Assembly: GCA_934045905.1 (NCBI GenBank)
Contig: OW203763.1
Coordinates: forward strand, 50,010,121-50,074,120
DNA length: 64,000 nt
Reading direction: 5' to 3'
Source of the DNA: Leuctra nigra
Taxonomy: Eukaryota > Arthropoda > Insecta > Plecoptera > Leuctridae
The stretch's first letter is position 1. Each line of letters begins with the position of its first letter. The notes under the pieces were generated by a model. That model ran no database searches and was not told the origin of the DNA. It worked only from the letters and a program-made list of their open reading frames with translations. The translations under genes and the position numbers were made by a program. Below, in pieces: positions 32,151 through 45,200 of the stretch.

Positions 32151-32996
32151 TAAGACCTCCGTTCACGGAGAGACCAACTCAAAATTTTAGATATAAGTGT
32201 AACATGAGCTCTTTACGATCATTCGTCATCTTGACAGTTGTGATAATAATCCCAGGCTGGCTTCCAGTCACGTACAGCTCGTAAATAGTCCGAGATAATG
32301 TAAACAAACTCCACACCACAACATTCCATTCATTCAGTCCATCAACAGAAATTATTTCGATGGCAGATCTCTTGAACTCCAAGTAAGAATGCCTGGTTCG
32401 ATTCCCTTTTGCATATATTTTACACTTGTGGATACCATTTTGTGAGGCATGATCTGTTTTTATCTTACCAAGATCTTGCCAAGTTTATACACAATTTTGC
32501 TAACATTTTTATATTATTTATGCTACCATTATGCCATTATTATAAAAGAGATAAGATCTTGGAAACATGTTCTCATTAATATACTTGTAAAATGATCAAT
32601 GTAACGTAACGCGTTGATAAGTGAGCACATGTACGAGTAATGGTGGTAAAAACCATGCAAAATTTTAGCTTCATTTTAGTCTTTCCGCCAATTAATAGAA
32701 TGTATTTTATTTATTATATTTTTAACCTATGAACGGATTTCAAACAAATTTCGGTCTGCAAACCCCAGAGAAAACCCCATGTGCACATTGTACACGTGTG
32801 CACAATTTCAGCACTATCAGACAAACGAAGCGACCTCGACCTTATAATATGCAGGGAAGAAAAAAACATGTTAAAATAACAGCTAGGTCCGTGCCATAAG
32901 GGCAAATAAGAGACGCTCGCTCGCTCAATGATACGATTTAGGGCCGATTTATACAATACCTTGATTAGCTTGCATTGACAAAGTTGTCGTACCAAA
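32151..32996. other. Intergenic with dispersed repeats
   Basis: 32600-32640 (GCGTTGATAAGTGAGCAC) and 32740-32930 (ending GAGACGCTCGCTCGCTC) are copies of dispersed families. No gene recognised. Confidence 0.45.
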
Positions 32997-33523
32997 CCGG
33001 GACTTAAACCAGGTATCTTTATCTAGATAAAGATAAAAATAACCTGCCAAAAATGTATCTAGATAAGATAGTAGATAAATTTCCAAGAAATCATCTAGAT
33101 AATAGAAACAGTTAAAAAAAATTATCAAGATAACTGTAATAGATAATGGATAATTTGTTTTTACCAAATACTACACTGTTCCGTAATTAATTTCGAATCC
33201 TAAATTCGGAACTCAAGTTTTTTAAAAAATGGGGCGTCTAAACAAGCCAACTATTGCGACTAAACGGTGATGATTTTCCTTTTTCATATCATCTGACATT
33301 TGAGGTTTGTGCATGTTTTTACATTTAAATGAATTTTGAATTTTATATTTTTTATCTAGATAATTGTCAATAGATAACAATATTTGTATCTAGATAAAGA
33401 TAAAGATATCAAATTATGTAATTATCTAGATAAGAAAATAGATAAAAAAAATACCTTGATAAGTCACAACACTGCCTACGGGTGAGAGCTCAACCCAATG
33501 AGCTATCCGGCCAGCAGGCCGAA
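32997..33523 (-). mobile_element. TATCTAGATAA-rich MITE inside or beside a tRNA-like SINE piece
   Basis: 33011-33474 is rich in TATCTAGATAA palindromes and ends, read on the minus strand, CAGTGTTGTGACTTATC, a hAT-like terminus. Directly outside, 33523-33475 (-) reads GGCCGGATAGCTCATTGGG and on to GAGCTCTCACCCG, which resembles a tRNA D-arm/A-box. On the other side 33010-32997 (-) reads GGTTTAAGTCCCGG, which resembles a B-box. The arrangement suggests a tRNA-derived SINE opened by the MITE, but no clean 8-bp duplication is visible. Confidence 0.4.
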
Positions 33524-33927
33524 CTTAGACACAACATTAAAACATCAATTTTACTAAAAACACCTCAAACTGACTAAAATTGAACATACCTCATATTTGT
33601 CAAACACAAAGGAATGATTGACACAAAGGAATACAATTTGAAGCGATTTTGGCGTCTTTTAGAAAGAAATTTAAATTGTGCGATGCCATTTATTGTGGAA
33701 ACTTTAGATACATGAAATATAATCTGTAGATATTCATCTGGTTTGACAGAATCCCCCATTTAGCACCTCATTTTTTTAATTTTTCGTAAAAGATAATTCG
33801 AATTTGAAGCAATTTTGGCAAATATCTCAATGTGTATTGTAATCTGAAATTTAATTTCTTTGTATGTTGTATGTTCACTAATTAATAGGATATCTTGTAA
33901 TATCATATAGTATAGGAGCAAATGTAA
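33524..33927. other. Intergenic, nothing identified
   Basis: AT-rich; a minus-strand open frame of 61 codons (33574-33759) has no motif or context that supports a gene. Confidence 0.4.
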
Positions 33928-34581
33928 TTCCGCTCGATTGGAGTCCCGAAATTGATTTTTTAATAATTATCGATTGTTTACATCTTTCTTAAAATGACCT
34001 GACGTGCCTTCAATTATGTTGGTGGCCATCTTGGAAAATATGGCGGAAACGAGCGGAAAACGTGCATTTTACAAATTATTTAATTGTTGGTAGAGGAAAT
34101 GTTGAAAAATTATGAAATTATTCATTAAAACGAACTCAAAAATGGGGACTTATATTAAAATAAAAAAACGCCGTAAACCAATTTTGTTAAAAAATTTAAT
34201 TTTTTTTAAAATAAAAAAACGCGTATTGTTTACAATGAAATTGTCTACAAATTGTAATTCCACATATATTAGTCTAAGTCCACTCGATTCGTAATAAATT
34301 GAGAGCAAAAAAAACACAGAAACGTGATTAGTAAATTCCAACAATGAAAAAATAAAATTCGTTCACGGCGTATTGAGTTAGTTTTAGTGAATTCAGAATT
34401 ATTTCATAATTTTTCAACCTTTCATCTACCACTGCCAACAATTAAATAATTTGTAATAATTTGTTAAATATACGTTTTCCGCCATATTTTCCAAGATGAC
34501 CACCAACAAAATTGAAGGCACGTCACTGTAAACAATTTCGATATATGCAAAAATTAATTTCGGCACTCCAATCGAGCGGAA
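33928..34581. mobile_element. Foldback element (654 bp)
   Basis: TTCCGCTCGATTGGAGT at 33928 is mirrored by ACTCCAATCGAGCGGAA ending at 34581. Further matched blocks lie inward: GACGTGCCTTCAATT, GTTGGTGG-CATCTTGGAAAA, ATATGGCGGAAA, ACAAATTATTTAATTGTTGG and TTGAAAAATTATGAAAT with their inverted partners. Arms are about 250-300 bp with several indels. Non-coding. Confidence 0.8.
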
Positions 34582-35953
34582 AGCATTTTTTCTACACTTG
34601 AACCTACACAGATAGGTAATTAAAATTAAAATTTGGTAATTAAAATTATACTATTATTTTTGTCTTTACTTTATATTACTTTGAATTGTGTAACAGTCAC
34701 AAGGGTTGATGATCTGAGAGTGTTTTATTTTATATTGTAATTTGTAATTGAATTTAGTAAACCTGCCGACAAGCCATTGTTGGTTTAGCGGGGCTATGCT
34801 GAAATGTATTTCATTTATAATAAATTAAAATTAATTCAAATTAAAAAAATATATAACAGGTATTGACAATTCTGATAGAAATCTCAATTTATTTCTATTG
34901 GTCCTTGAGATTATGTTACTTTACTTATCTCTGTGCTGCTCCAAGCAAAAATGAGTAGTGGGTGGGTTCACATTACTTAAATTTTATTTTTTGCCACGGA
35001 GAAAAATCGTAGACACCAACAATACCTTGCTTGTGATTGGCTAATGATAGGAAAATCGTTCCGTTGTACAATTAATTACTGTGTGAACCCGGCTTATGAC
35101 TATAAACAACCAACGATTCCACTCAACTTAGACAAAATAATATTTCATCTCTAAGAAACAATGCCGTTTCGTTAATATGGATAGTGGCGTAACTTCAGTC
35201 CCCCCCCCCCCCCCCCCCCCTGCAAGATATTTTTTGGGACCCCCTTACTTTCTTAATTGCCTGTACCGTAAAATTTTTTATATAAATGCATCTTTTTGTG
35301 TAAATGTTTAAATATTTGATGACACTTTTTCAATTATTGTCAATCCTGCTGCGTCGCCTGTGGATTTGTGTAGTAACGTGTCAAATAGCATCTGATTATG
35401 TCAAGGGGAGGGCACCAGAGCATCTCGCGGGTAGGCCTCCCAGGCCCTGGAAATTTTTGAATTTCACTGCATAATTTAGTGCATTTTAAACGCGATTTAA
35501 ACACACATTTTGGTCGATGTTTTCATAGAAATTCTTCAAATTACTTCTTAATTTCTCTTACTATCGATTATCGCCATATGGAAAAATTGGATGTTTGTGA
35601 AAAAGTTTTTCTAATGGTATTTATTTTCAGGTAATACAGAGCGTTATAATTTCTTGAGTGTGTCGATCCTTTTTGACGCGCCTGAGTCGCTCGCTGAACA
35701 ATAATAACTAGGAAAACGCTCAGTGACGGTACCCATAATGGTAGTATGTACTAGTCTACGGGATAATAATGTAAAATAAAATACAAAATAAAAAAATATC
35801 GAGCACGGGAACGTACAAATTCTCTAACCGGAATTCCGTACCAAACGCACAGAAAACATATACATCCATATTGAATTGAAATATGATCCACTCAATCAAC
35901 ATAAAAGTATGCTTTTCATCGAAACTTGAAAATAGCATCTAAGCACCCTGGTA
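34582..35953. other. Intergenic; 21-C homopolymer
   Basis: 35200-35220 is a run of 21 C that follows GTGGCGTAACTTCAGT. 34964-35090 may be a small hairpin element (GGGTTCACA facing TGTGAACCC). 35700-35950 is the dispersed family inverted relative to 410-780. No gene. Confidence 0.5.
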
Positions 35954-36162
35954 CACTCAACAAATGATAAAACGGTATTTGAAAGAAATTGATTGGCTGA
36001 AAAAATGTGAAGGCATCATCTGATGAAGTTGACGCTAACTCGTCATTATACCTCTAGTAGTTGAGCTCTGATTTCATTGATAATAACAAGGATTGATTGT
36101 CAAGGAACCAGACCAGCAGCTAATCCGTTTCGTTCAAATACCGTTTTATGATTTGTTGGGTG
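35954..36162. mobile_element. TA-flanked MITE (209 bp)
   Basis: The ends CACTCAACAAATGATAAAAC and GTTTTATGATTTGTTGGGTG are flanked by TA on both sides. It contains CATTGATAATAACAAGGATTG, as in the copies at 21655 and 50152. Its host repeat is found without the insertion at 410-780, which confirms the boundaries. Confidence 0.85.
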
Positions 36163-37547
36163 TACCTAAAGCAAATCAGATTCAGTTGAAGTGGAAAACA
36201 TTCATTTCGTTCGATACTTCATTTCTGACAGATATTAAAATGTCAATAAGTGCAAACGTTCTTAACTGATTGGGCTGAAAATGTGTAAAATAAGAGACAA
36301 TGTTGGTATTATTTACCATGCAAAATGTGAGTTTGATCTGATTTATGGAAGACAATTCATTTTTTTTTACTCTATAATCTATATCTTACCCACCCACCAT
36401 ATGTATAGGTAATAATGGTAACAACCCGACTCGAACTATTGGAACAAAGTGATTATTGTAATTACCTATGTTGTTTGTGCTCTACCTCATCCATTTTCAC
36501 TGTCATAATCACACTTGTACAAGGCTCAAGAGGACACCTATGTAGCCTTCCTGCCTCCGACAGGTAAATTCACAATAACATCAAATTCAATTCAGGTTAT
36601 AAAAAAGTAAATCCTTATTTAGTTGTGCACTCTCTCTATTTTGATTTGCAAATCTCCTACCCCCCCCCCTCCCCCCCCCTAGGAAAACGTCTGAAAAATC
36701 GTTTTAAACCGTTTTCTCTACAACATAAGGAGTTAAGAAATCAAATCAACGTATCAGGTATAATACAACTACAGTAATTACATTTTTTAGTTTTAATTGA
36801 AAACGCGTACAAACTTTGTGGTTTCAACACTAAAATCATATAAGTCCATGATGAGATCATATTACCAATGATACTTGGAATTTAGCAGCGAGCCGAGTTG
36901 CAAAGTGATAAACAACGCTCATTCAGAAAATGTCACGTACGCAGAATGATTTAATGTGACAGGCGCTCGAGATTGTAAGCGAACCAAAATCCCCCCCTTC
37001 CACTATAGGTGCTGGAAGTAAGATTTCCACTCCAAAATAATCGAATCTTACTCAGAAGTTTTCTTCGTCATTATGCATCCAATTGATCTGATTTTTTGTA
37101 TGTAGATACCCAAAAGAATGAGCTTTGTTGGTATGTTCTTGAAATATTTTTATTCGCTCTGTGAAAGGCACAATATATTACTGAACATCATTGTTTTTTT
37201 CTTAAATTGAGGGGTTGTTTTGGGGACTTGGGGATAAAGTTGTGAACGCCATTAAGACAAAATAGCAACACTGAAACATGGGCCATTATTTCAATATTAT
37301 TCTGCCGCAAAGGGAACGAAATTATCTCAATTTTTGCGTTTGTAAAATTTAAATTGGTAACACTACCCATTTATAGGCTAAATTAGCACTCTGAAGAGCC
37401 GTCTTAAGCTATTCTTCTTGGATAATCATTTTCATCTTATACCAAACGCAACTTTTCTTAGTAAGCAAATCGGTTGAGGCGTATTTTTTTAAAGAAATTA
37501 GTCCCTGCTCGGACATGTGCTACAAGCTGTATGAATAAACTAACAAA
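36163..37547. other. Intergenic; repeat fragments, poly-C tracts
   Basis: 36165-36370 completes the dispersed family interrupted by the MITE. 36660-36680 holds C runs. 37390-37547 carries the flank common to family A copies (CATGTGCTACAAGCTGTATG, AATAAACTAACAAAAG). No gene is supported. Confidence 0.5.
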
Positions 37548-37866
37548 AGTAGTAGTAGTAGTAGTAGTAGTAAATCTTTATTAGCAAGTTTGTGCTATTT
37601 AATACATACATAGGTAAACATAGGTAATGCAATTCTTAAATCTAATAATAATTATCCGTCCCCCTTGTCCCAGAAAGTTGATCTTTCACCTGGTTTAGGG
37701 GACAGTTGGTTACCTTTAACAAATTTTGAACAATATCGCCTAAAAATCTTTTCATTTTCTAAATTCATAATCTCTATGGGGATTCTATTATACATTTTTA
37801 TCCCCTTAGCAAAAATTGAATTTTCTTGAAATTGTGTTACAATCTTTTTGTTTATTACAAATTACA
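37548..37866 (-). pseudogene. 5'-truncated LINE 3' end with (CTA)n tail
   Basis: The minus strand reads a short C-terminal RT-element frame (FAKGIKMYNRIPIEIMN; LENEKIFRRYCSKF), then a UTR, and ends in CTACTACTACTA repeats at the 37548 side. It separates AACTAACAAAAG from AAGTGATATCCCAG, which are contiguous at 8406-8430 and 19467-19490 (inverted), so it inserted there. CR1-type elements usually end in short tandem repeats. Confidence 0.65.
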
Positions 37867-37877
37867 AAGAAGTGATA

Positions 37878-38960
37878 TCCCAGAAAAAAACACTCCGTGT
37901 AAAAAAGGCAGCCAAGTCTCTTTACTTTAAAAAAATTCAACACCGAAAAGGAGTGATATCAAAAAAGGAGCCAAGTCAATGACATTTCCAAATATTTAAT
38001 CGTATTTTTGAAATAAAAGAATAAACACCGAGAAATACTTTACAAAAGGACTTGGCGCATCGTTTTTTAAATTAATTTTTTGATTCATAAGCATATGCCA
38101 TTGATATACAACCGTAATTTAGAATTTTTAGAATAATAGGGAAACATCTTTCAATTACATATTATACATATACCTACTGTAAAATATTATCTATTAGAAT
38201 ATGTACGTACGCGATAAAACTTGTTGCCTATGTTTTCTATAAATACACAATAGTTAGTTATCTTCGTAATATTGTTTCGTGGTCAACATAATTAAGTCTC
38301 ATGCGTTAAACCTTCTCATCATGAAATACATTTCTATTAATCCACATTTTATAACAAAACATTTCACAAAGTACATAGTCACATTGAATTTCTATTAAAA
38401 ATTTTAACTTTATACACTTGACACTTCAAAAATATATAATAGTGTTCCAAAGACAGTTCGTAATTATTTGACAACGTTTCATGATTTCCTTCAGTCAAGA
38501 TCAAATTATGAAAAGATACCCTTCTAATATCACCATATTAACAGTGCTATAAGAATATGTATGAGCCCACTTCCAATTGTTATTTAATTCTTCCACCCTT
38601 ATATTACTTATCTATTACAGCATGAAATCTTTCTACTATCGCCATTGACAAAACTATAAAATAGCCATTACTAAAAGTAGCTTGATTCATAGTTTCTGGC
38701 TCTAATAGAAAGAGGAAAATGTACCTACTTTAAATTTCTTTCCACTTTTAGTATTGAATGAGGTCTTTAAAAAATCGATGCGCCAAGTCCTTTTGTAAAG
38801 TATTTCTCGGTGTTTATTCTTTTATTTCAAAAATACGATTAAATATTTGGAAATGTCATTGACTTGGCTCCTTTTTTGATATCACTCCTTTTCGGTGTTG
38901 AATTTTTTTAAAGTAAAGAGACTTGGCTGCCTTTTTTACACGGAGTGTTTTTTTCTGGGA
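37878..38960. mobile_element. Family A hairpin-ended element, complete (1083 bp)
   Basis: Ends TCCCAGAAAAAAACACTCCG and its inverted copy ending CTGGGA, each followed outward by TA. TIRs are about 190 bp and contain, in order inward, GGCAGCCAAGTC, AACACCGAAAAGGAGTGATATC, GGAGCCAAGTCAATGAC, ATTTCCAAATATTTAATCG and GGACTTGGCGCATCG. The middle 700 bp is AT-rich and non-coding. Repeated CCAAGTC/GACTTGG in the TIR looks like a set of transposase-binding sites (inference). Confidence 0.85.
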
Positions 38961-39428
38961 TAGAGGTTACCATACTTACCTCTATGCTTTTACTGTAATC
39001 AACAACATAGCATTTTCGGTCTACTGGATCTCAAAATTTAAAAATCTCACATTGTTGCAAAATATATTAGTTTCGAGCTATGACCCACCCCACCCCATAT
39101 ACCAAATTTGGGAACAACAGGTTATGCTATTTGTTTGCTAGAGGGCCGTGAAAAACGTGAAATTACATCACTCGAAACATATCTCGTCACATATCTCGAA
39201 AACAATTGGACCGATTGGGGCAATACTTTCCCAATACTTCATCGAATGTCATTGTAAGCATATATTTAGCAGCAAGCGCGAATTTTATTAGTAACCAAAT
39301 CGGAAATAGCGTATTATTTTAAGGAAATAGTCGTCATTGTTTAAAAAATAAAAATAAATACTTTGCGAATCGTGTATAAATAATATAGCCGTGTAGGCCA
39401 TAAATCAATGTACACTCAAACCAATATC
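38961..39428. repeat. Fragment of composite motif-array family
   Basis: 38985-39190 (TTTTACTGTAATCAACAACAT; CACCCCATATACCAAATTTGG; GCTAGAGGGCCGTGAAA) is a diverged copy of the module at 39527-39720. The rest is AT-rich with no gene. Confidence 0.6.
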
Positions 39429-40361
39429 TAGTGGAGCGATCGCTCCACCCAGCCAAGTCGTACTGTACACTCACAGTCACTCAACATACCGTAAATGCCT
39501 AATAAACTGAGGAGCAGACCAAACACTTTTACTGCAAGCAACAACATGGCATTTTCGGCCTACTGGATCTTAAAATTCGAAAATCTCACATTGTTGCAAA
39601 ATATCTTAATTTCGAGCTATGGCCCACCCCACCCCATATACCAAATTTGGGAACAACAGGTTATGCCATTTGCGAGCTAGAGGACCGTGAAATCAGTGAA
39701 ATTACACCCCTTTTTAAAAGGTATCTTCTTCCGCTTCTTCAGATATCAGGAAACGTTGCTGTCACCGCCACAGCCTAAACGGCTGAGCCGATCGATCTGA
39801 AATTTTTACCACATATGCACTTTTGGCGTCTGATGATACCTTGCCCCTACGAATTTTTTGTGCCGCCATTTTGAAACCGGAAGTGACGTCATATCTTAAA
39901 AACGGATGGAGCTATTGGGACGAAACTAGCGCCAAACGATTCGGATGGTCTTCTTAATGAAATATCAATAGTCTAAATAGAAATGTACTTTTACCCAAAC
40001 CGGAAATGACGTCATAAAAATGTCAAATCTGACTAAAATCATTTTTTATAACAATAACTACATATTCAGAAGGCTTATAATGTTACATAACATTTTATAG
40101 CCACAAATTTTAGGTGGCAGTGAAGTCAGCCGCCATTTTGAAAACCGGAAGTGATGCCATAACTCGAGATCGGCTGGACCAATTGGAACGAAACTTGCGC
40201 TATACTTTATAACATATCATTTATGGCATATACCTACGTAGTAACAAGCACAACTTTCTTAGCAACAAAATTAAAAAGTGGTATTTTTTAAAGGAATTAT
40301 AGTCTTCGGTGCCACAAATTATGTTACAAGTTGTAAGAATAAACTAAAAAAAGAAATTATA
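39429..40361 (+). repeat. Composite motif-array family, copy 4 (short)
   Basis: It starts with the palindrome AGTGGAGCGATCGCTCCAC and CCAGCCAAGTCGTAC, continues with AAACTGAGGAGCAGACC, and has ACCGGAAGTGACGTCATAT at about 39876, ACCGGAAATGACGTCATAA near 40001 and ACCGGAAGTGATG near 40144. It leads through ATGTTACAAGTTGTAAGAAT directly into a family B hairpin. It lacks the 118-bp tandem expansion. Confidence 0.75.
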
Positions 40362-40739
40362 TCCCCAAAAAAAAACACTCCGTGTAAAAATACCAGCCAA
40401 GTCTCTTCAACTTAAAAAAAATAGAAGAAATCTAAAAATTCAGCACTGAAAAGTAGTGATATCAAAAAATTGGCCAAGTCAAAACTTTTCAAAAATTACT
40501 TGGCGCATCGTTTTTCTAGGGGATTATAGATATATTTTATGCATAGATGAGTATATTTGATTACCGACCTACTTCTATACTATTTATATGAACGATGCGC
40601 CAAGTAATTTTTGAAAAGTTTTGACTTGGCCAATTTTTTGATATCTATACTTTTCAGTGCTGAATTTTTTGATTTCTTCTATTTTTTTTAAGTTGAAGAG
40701 ACTTGGCTGGTATTTTTACACGGAGTGTTTTTTATGGGG
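40362..40739. mobile_element. Family B hairpin MITE (378 bp)
   Basis: A nearly complete palindrome. TCCCCA plus A-run and CACTCCGTGTAAAAATACCAG start the left arm, and the right arm mirrors it to ATGGGG. Arms contain CCAGCCAAGTCTCTT, TTCAGCACTGAAAAGTAGTG, TTGGCCAAGTCAAAACTTTTC and ATTACTTGGCGCATCGTT. The loop is about 70 bp. Confidence 0.85.
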
Positions 40740-42229
40740 TATGTGTTACAGTGTGAGAATAATCTAAAAAATTAGTGATACCCCATAAAATCACTCCGTG
40801 TTGTAATACCAGCCAAGTCTCTTAAACTAGGAAAACGCTCAGTGTAACTCGTTGATGAGCGAGCACAGAACACGCAACATCCCCGGTCACGATAAACGAC
40901 ACGGCACAAGACGATTTTCTCTGCAACTTCCCATAATCTCCATATAAATACTCTGGATAAATATCAGATCCATTGTGTCGTGACTTTACTACATACTTTT
41001 TCCAGCTTTTGACAACCCATAAAATGACTCGTAAAATGACAATTAATACTTGACTGATTGGGCATTTTAGATTTTGTTGGTCTTGACGTGATCACCATGC
41101 AAAATTTGAACTTAATCGGAACATTTTGATTGTCGACCAATCAGAAGATATTATTTATACTTAAACCAATTGGAGGATTTGGCCTTCGTACTGCATCCGA
41201 TTTGATATGCGCTAGTTTTACTGTAAATTGTGGACCACTTGGCTGCTCTACAGGCCTTGGAGCAGAAGCTTAAAAAAGGCAGGGATGAAAACGTATTAAA
41301 CATTCCAAGATTATGGAATAAAATGTCCCTATAATGACCAAAACTTTTGAAAAAAACTACAGATTAGACTGAAAATTGGCAAAAAATACCTTAAATGTTG
41401 GCACCAATAACCATGCGAAGTTTTAAGTTGGTCGGTCAATCGGTTCTGGTTTAAATTACAAAAATCACCGGAAAAATGGTCTCAAATTTGAACAAATGGG
41501 AGGATTTTGCTGAAATTTTTATGATTGGGTACAATATTGGTTGCAATGATTTTGCTTCATTTCAAATTGATTGGGCCAACCAATCGAAAGATACATTTTT
41601 TAAAATTTGAACCAATAAGGGGATTTCAAAAAAATTAGGGTCTGCAAATCTCATATTTGGTCTGGACATGTGTGCAAAATTTCAGCTCGATCAAATAAAC
41701 GGTGCGACCTGTATACGAGCAGACGACAGAAAAAAAAAAACAGAGGTCCGTGCCAAAAGATCCAAAAGGAGACGCTCGCTTCGCTCGCTCAACAAGGTAT
41801 AAAAAATTAAAGAACAATTAAAATTTAGCAATGTAAAGTAGTGATATCAAAACATTCCAGCCGTTTGAAAATATCAACAAAAAATGAAGAGTCGAAGTTA
41901 CCGTGATCAATCATTTTCGAGAAACTTTACAACCAACACGCAAAATATCCGTTAAATGTCAATAACTTTTGGATTTAAAACAGATTAGTCTGAAAAATAG
42001 TAAAAAAAACAGATTATTGGTCCCAATGACAATGCAAAGTTTTGAGTTGATTGGTCAAATGGTTCAAGTTCAAATGTCAAAAATCACAGGAAATATGGTT
42101 TTAAATTTTAACAAATGGGAGGATTTGGCTGAAACTTTGTGAGATTCGGGACAATTTGTTAATCGTAATGACTTGTCAAAATTTCAAGTTGATCGGACCG
42201 ACCAATCGATTTTTTTTTTAATTTGAACC
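40740..42229. repeat. Dispersed repeats, no gene
   Basis: 40781-40830 is a family B end piece. 41080-41600 and 41930-42230 are two diverged copies of one segment (CAATGCGAAG/CAATGCAAAG TTTT-AGTTG; AACAAATGGGAGGATTT; GATTCGGGACAA). 41640-41800 is the dispersed family ending GAGACGCTCGCTTCGCTCGC. A LINE inserted at about 42230. Confidence 0.6.
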
Positions 42230-45200
42230 AATTACAATGGCCATGATGGCAATGGCCATCAGCCAACCTGACAATTCACTGCCAATAGCCTCAAGAGGTT
42301 ACCCACCTCTTCCGACTCCCCCACGTAGCCGTCCAGTGCATCCCCGCTGGTGACGGACCCGAGCAGCCATGAGATCAGCAGACAACAAGCCACAAACATT
42401 AACAATCATGAACCAAAACACCCAGTCTCTCAAGAATAAAATTCAATCAATAGAAGTGTTTCTCGAAAATACACAGCCTGAACCTCACATACTTTGTCTC
42501 ACAGAACACTGGTTTAAATCCGAAGAAGAAAGTAAAGCATATCCCTTTAGTAACTATATAAATGTATCAGCATATTATAGAAATACACTGACTCATGGTG
42601 GCTCTTGTATATATGTAAAGAATACACTTGTAGCTAAAGAAGTAAAAAAGCTGCAATCTTTTAGTGTAGATAAACATTTTGAATGTGCAGCAATTGAACT
42701 GATAGATAATGTAAATAAAGTAGTCATAACAAGTATTTATAGGGCCCCGGATGGCGACCCAGCAATATTTCTTTCAAAGCTGGAAACATTACTACGCCTA
42801 GTTCTGAAAAATAACACAACACATCTAATCATCTGCGGTGACTTCAATATCGATTACATTTCTGACAGTAGCCTGAAAAATCAGCTAGACGCACTGCTCA
42901 ACACTTTCAATATGACTGTAACTACAGATGAACCAACTAGAATCACCAAAACATCAGCAACCGCAATTGATTACATTATAACCAATTTAGAAGACAGTCT
43001 TTGGGACTCAGAAGTCATCCGCTCGAGCATTTCTGATCACGACACTCAAATCATATCCATTCAGTGGCATAATAACCAAAATATATCTTTGAAAAAACCA
43101 ACTCGTAAATATAATAAAAAAAACATTCTTAGATTTAAAGAAACACTTAAACAGGAGAATTGGGAAGATGTATACCACAGTGATCTGACGATCAATGAGA
43201 GCTATGAAATATTTCATGACAAATTTCTGTCATACTTCAATGATGCATTTCCGTTAAAATTAACCGTTCCTAAGAAACCATGGAAAAATTGGATAACTCC
43301 AGGTATTAGCATTTCTTGTGTTACATTAAAATTTCTGCATCTACTATGTAAATATAATAATGATGATAGTCAAAATACAAGAAACTTTTATAAAAAGTAC
43401 AAGAAAATATATAAAAGAGTGTTGACATCGGCAAAAAAGATGCAAATAGACAAAGAAATTGCACAATCAGATAATAAAATAAAAACAACCTGGAACATAA
43501 TAAAAAGGGAGTGTGGTAAGGACAGAAAACTTGACGACAATATTAAAATTATTGAAAACAGTGCAGTAACAGTTGACCCCGATATATTAGCCAATAAGTT
43601 CAATTCTCATTTCATTAACATTTCTAACAATTTGAATAAAATTTCACGCCCATCAACAAAAGACACCGCTCAGCAAATTTTAGTCGAGTCGACACCTAAA
43701 ACATCTAACTCAATGTATCTTCACCCAACAGCAGATGTAGAAGTACACAGAATCCTTAGCCACTTGAAAAACAAAACATCTACTGATATTGATACCATCC
43801 CTTGCAAAATTGTAAAACTCAGCTCAAAATATATCAGTGTACCACTAGCATATCTAGTAAACAAATCTTTCGAAACGGGTGTCTTTCCCAATAAACTAAA
43901 AAATGCAAAAATAATTCCCATTTATAAAAGTGGGATTAAGACAACATTAGAAAACTACAGGCCAATTTCAATGCTCCCTGTATTCTCCAAAATATTTGAA
44001 CGTATAATGTATAATAGACTTCTAGAATTTTTTTCCCAACATCAACAACTATGTGACGAACAACATGGTTTCAGGCAAAATAGGAATACGACATCTGCAA
44101 TATACGAATTAACTAATACGATCCTCAAATCAATAGACAAAAATGAAAAAGTAATGGCCATATTTTGTGATCTGTCAAAGGCATTTGACCTAGTTGACCA
44201 CAAACTCATATTAGATAAATTAGAACATTATGGGGTTAGGGGAGTAGCACATAAATGGTTTCAATCATATTTAGAAGAACGGCAACAACTAGTGGAAATC
44301 AAATACCAAAACCAAAACACAGGAAAATTAGAATCACACTATTCAGATAGTCAACTAATTACTTGCGGGGTCCCACAAGGAAGTATCTTAGGACCCCTTC
44401 TCTTTCTTGTGTACATAAATGACCTCCCATTAAATGTAAATGTAACCGAAGCTCAAATCATTCTTTTTGCGGATGACACCAGTGCCATTGTAACAGCAAA
44501 AAACAACACGGATTTGGAACTCGCAGCCAATCATATCGTCAATCTTCTTAACAACTGGTTCATAGCAAACAAACTTCTACTTAATGAAAACAAGACGAAT
44601 TTAGTTCATTTCAATAATAAAGGAGGAGATATTTTAAATATAAATTCTATATCCAGGCCATTAGCTTTCTCAGATAGTGCAAAATTTCTAGGAGTTCATA
44701 TTGACTGTAAAATGAAATGGGAGGATCATATACAAAAGCTTGCAAAAAAATTAAGCTCTGCATGTTACGCCTTAAGAAATATATCAAAAATTGCAAACCT
44801 TAACACACTCAAATCAGTATACCACTCATATTTCCATTCAATTATGAGTTATGGAATAGAATACTGGGGAAACTCAAAAAATAATAGCCTAATTTTTAAA
44901 ATTCAGAAAACGGCTATACGAATTATAATAAAATCAAACTGGCGTTCTGTATCAATTAAATCAAATCTAAATTCCAACGTCATGATAATGCCCAGTTGCA
45001 AGGAAACATTTCAGGACCTTCAAATTCTAACCATGCCATCTACATACATATATAAAGTACTCATGTTTGTCAAATGTAACCCCCAAACATATGTTTCAAC
45101 CTCTCATGAATACAATACCAGACACAAGTATCTCATTGACGTTGATAAACATAAAACAGCACTGTTTGAGAAGGGACTGCGCTACAGCGGAGCCAAACTG

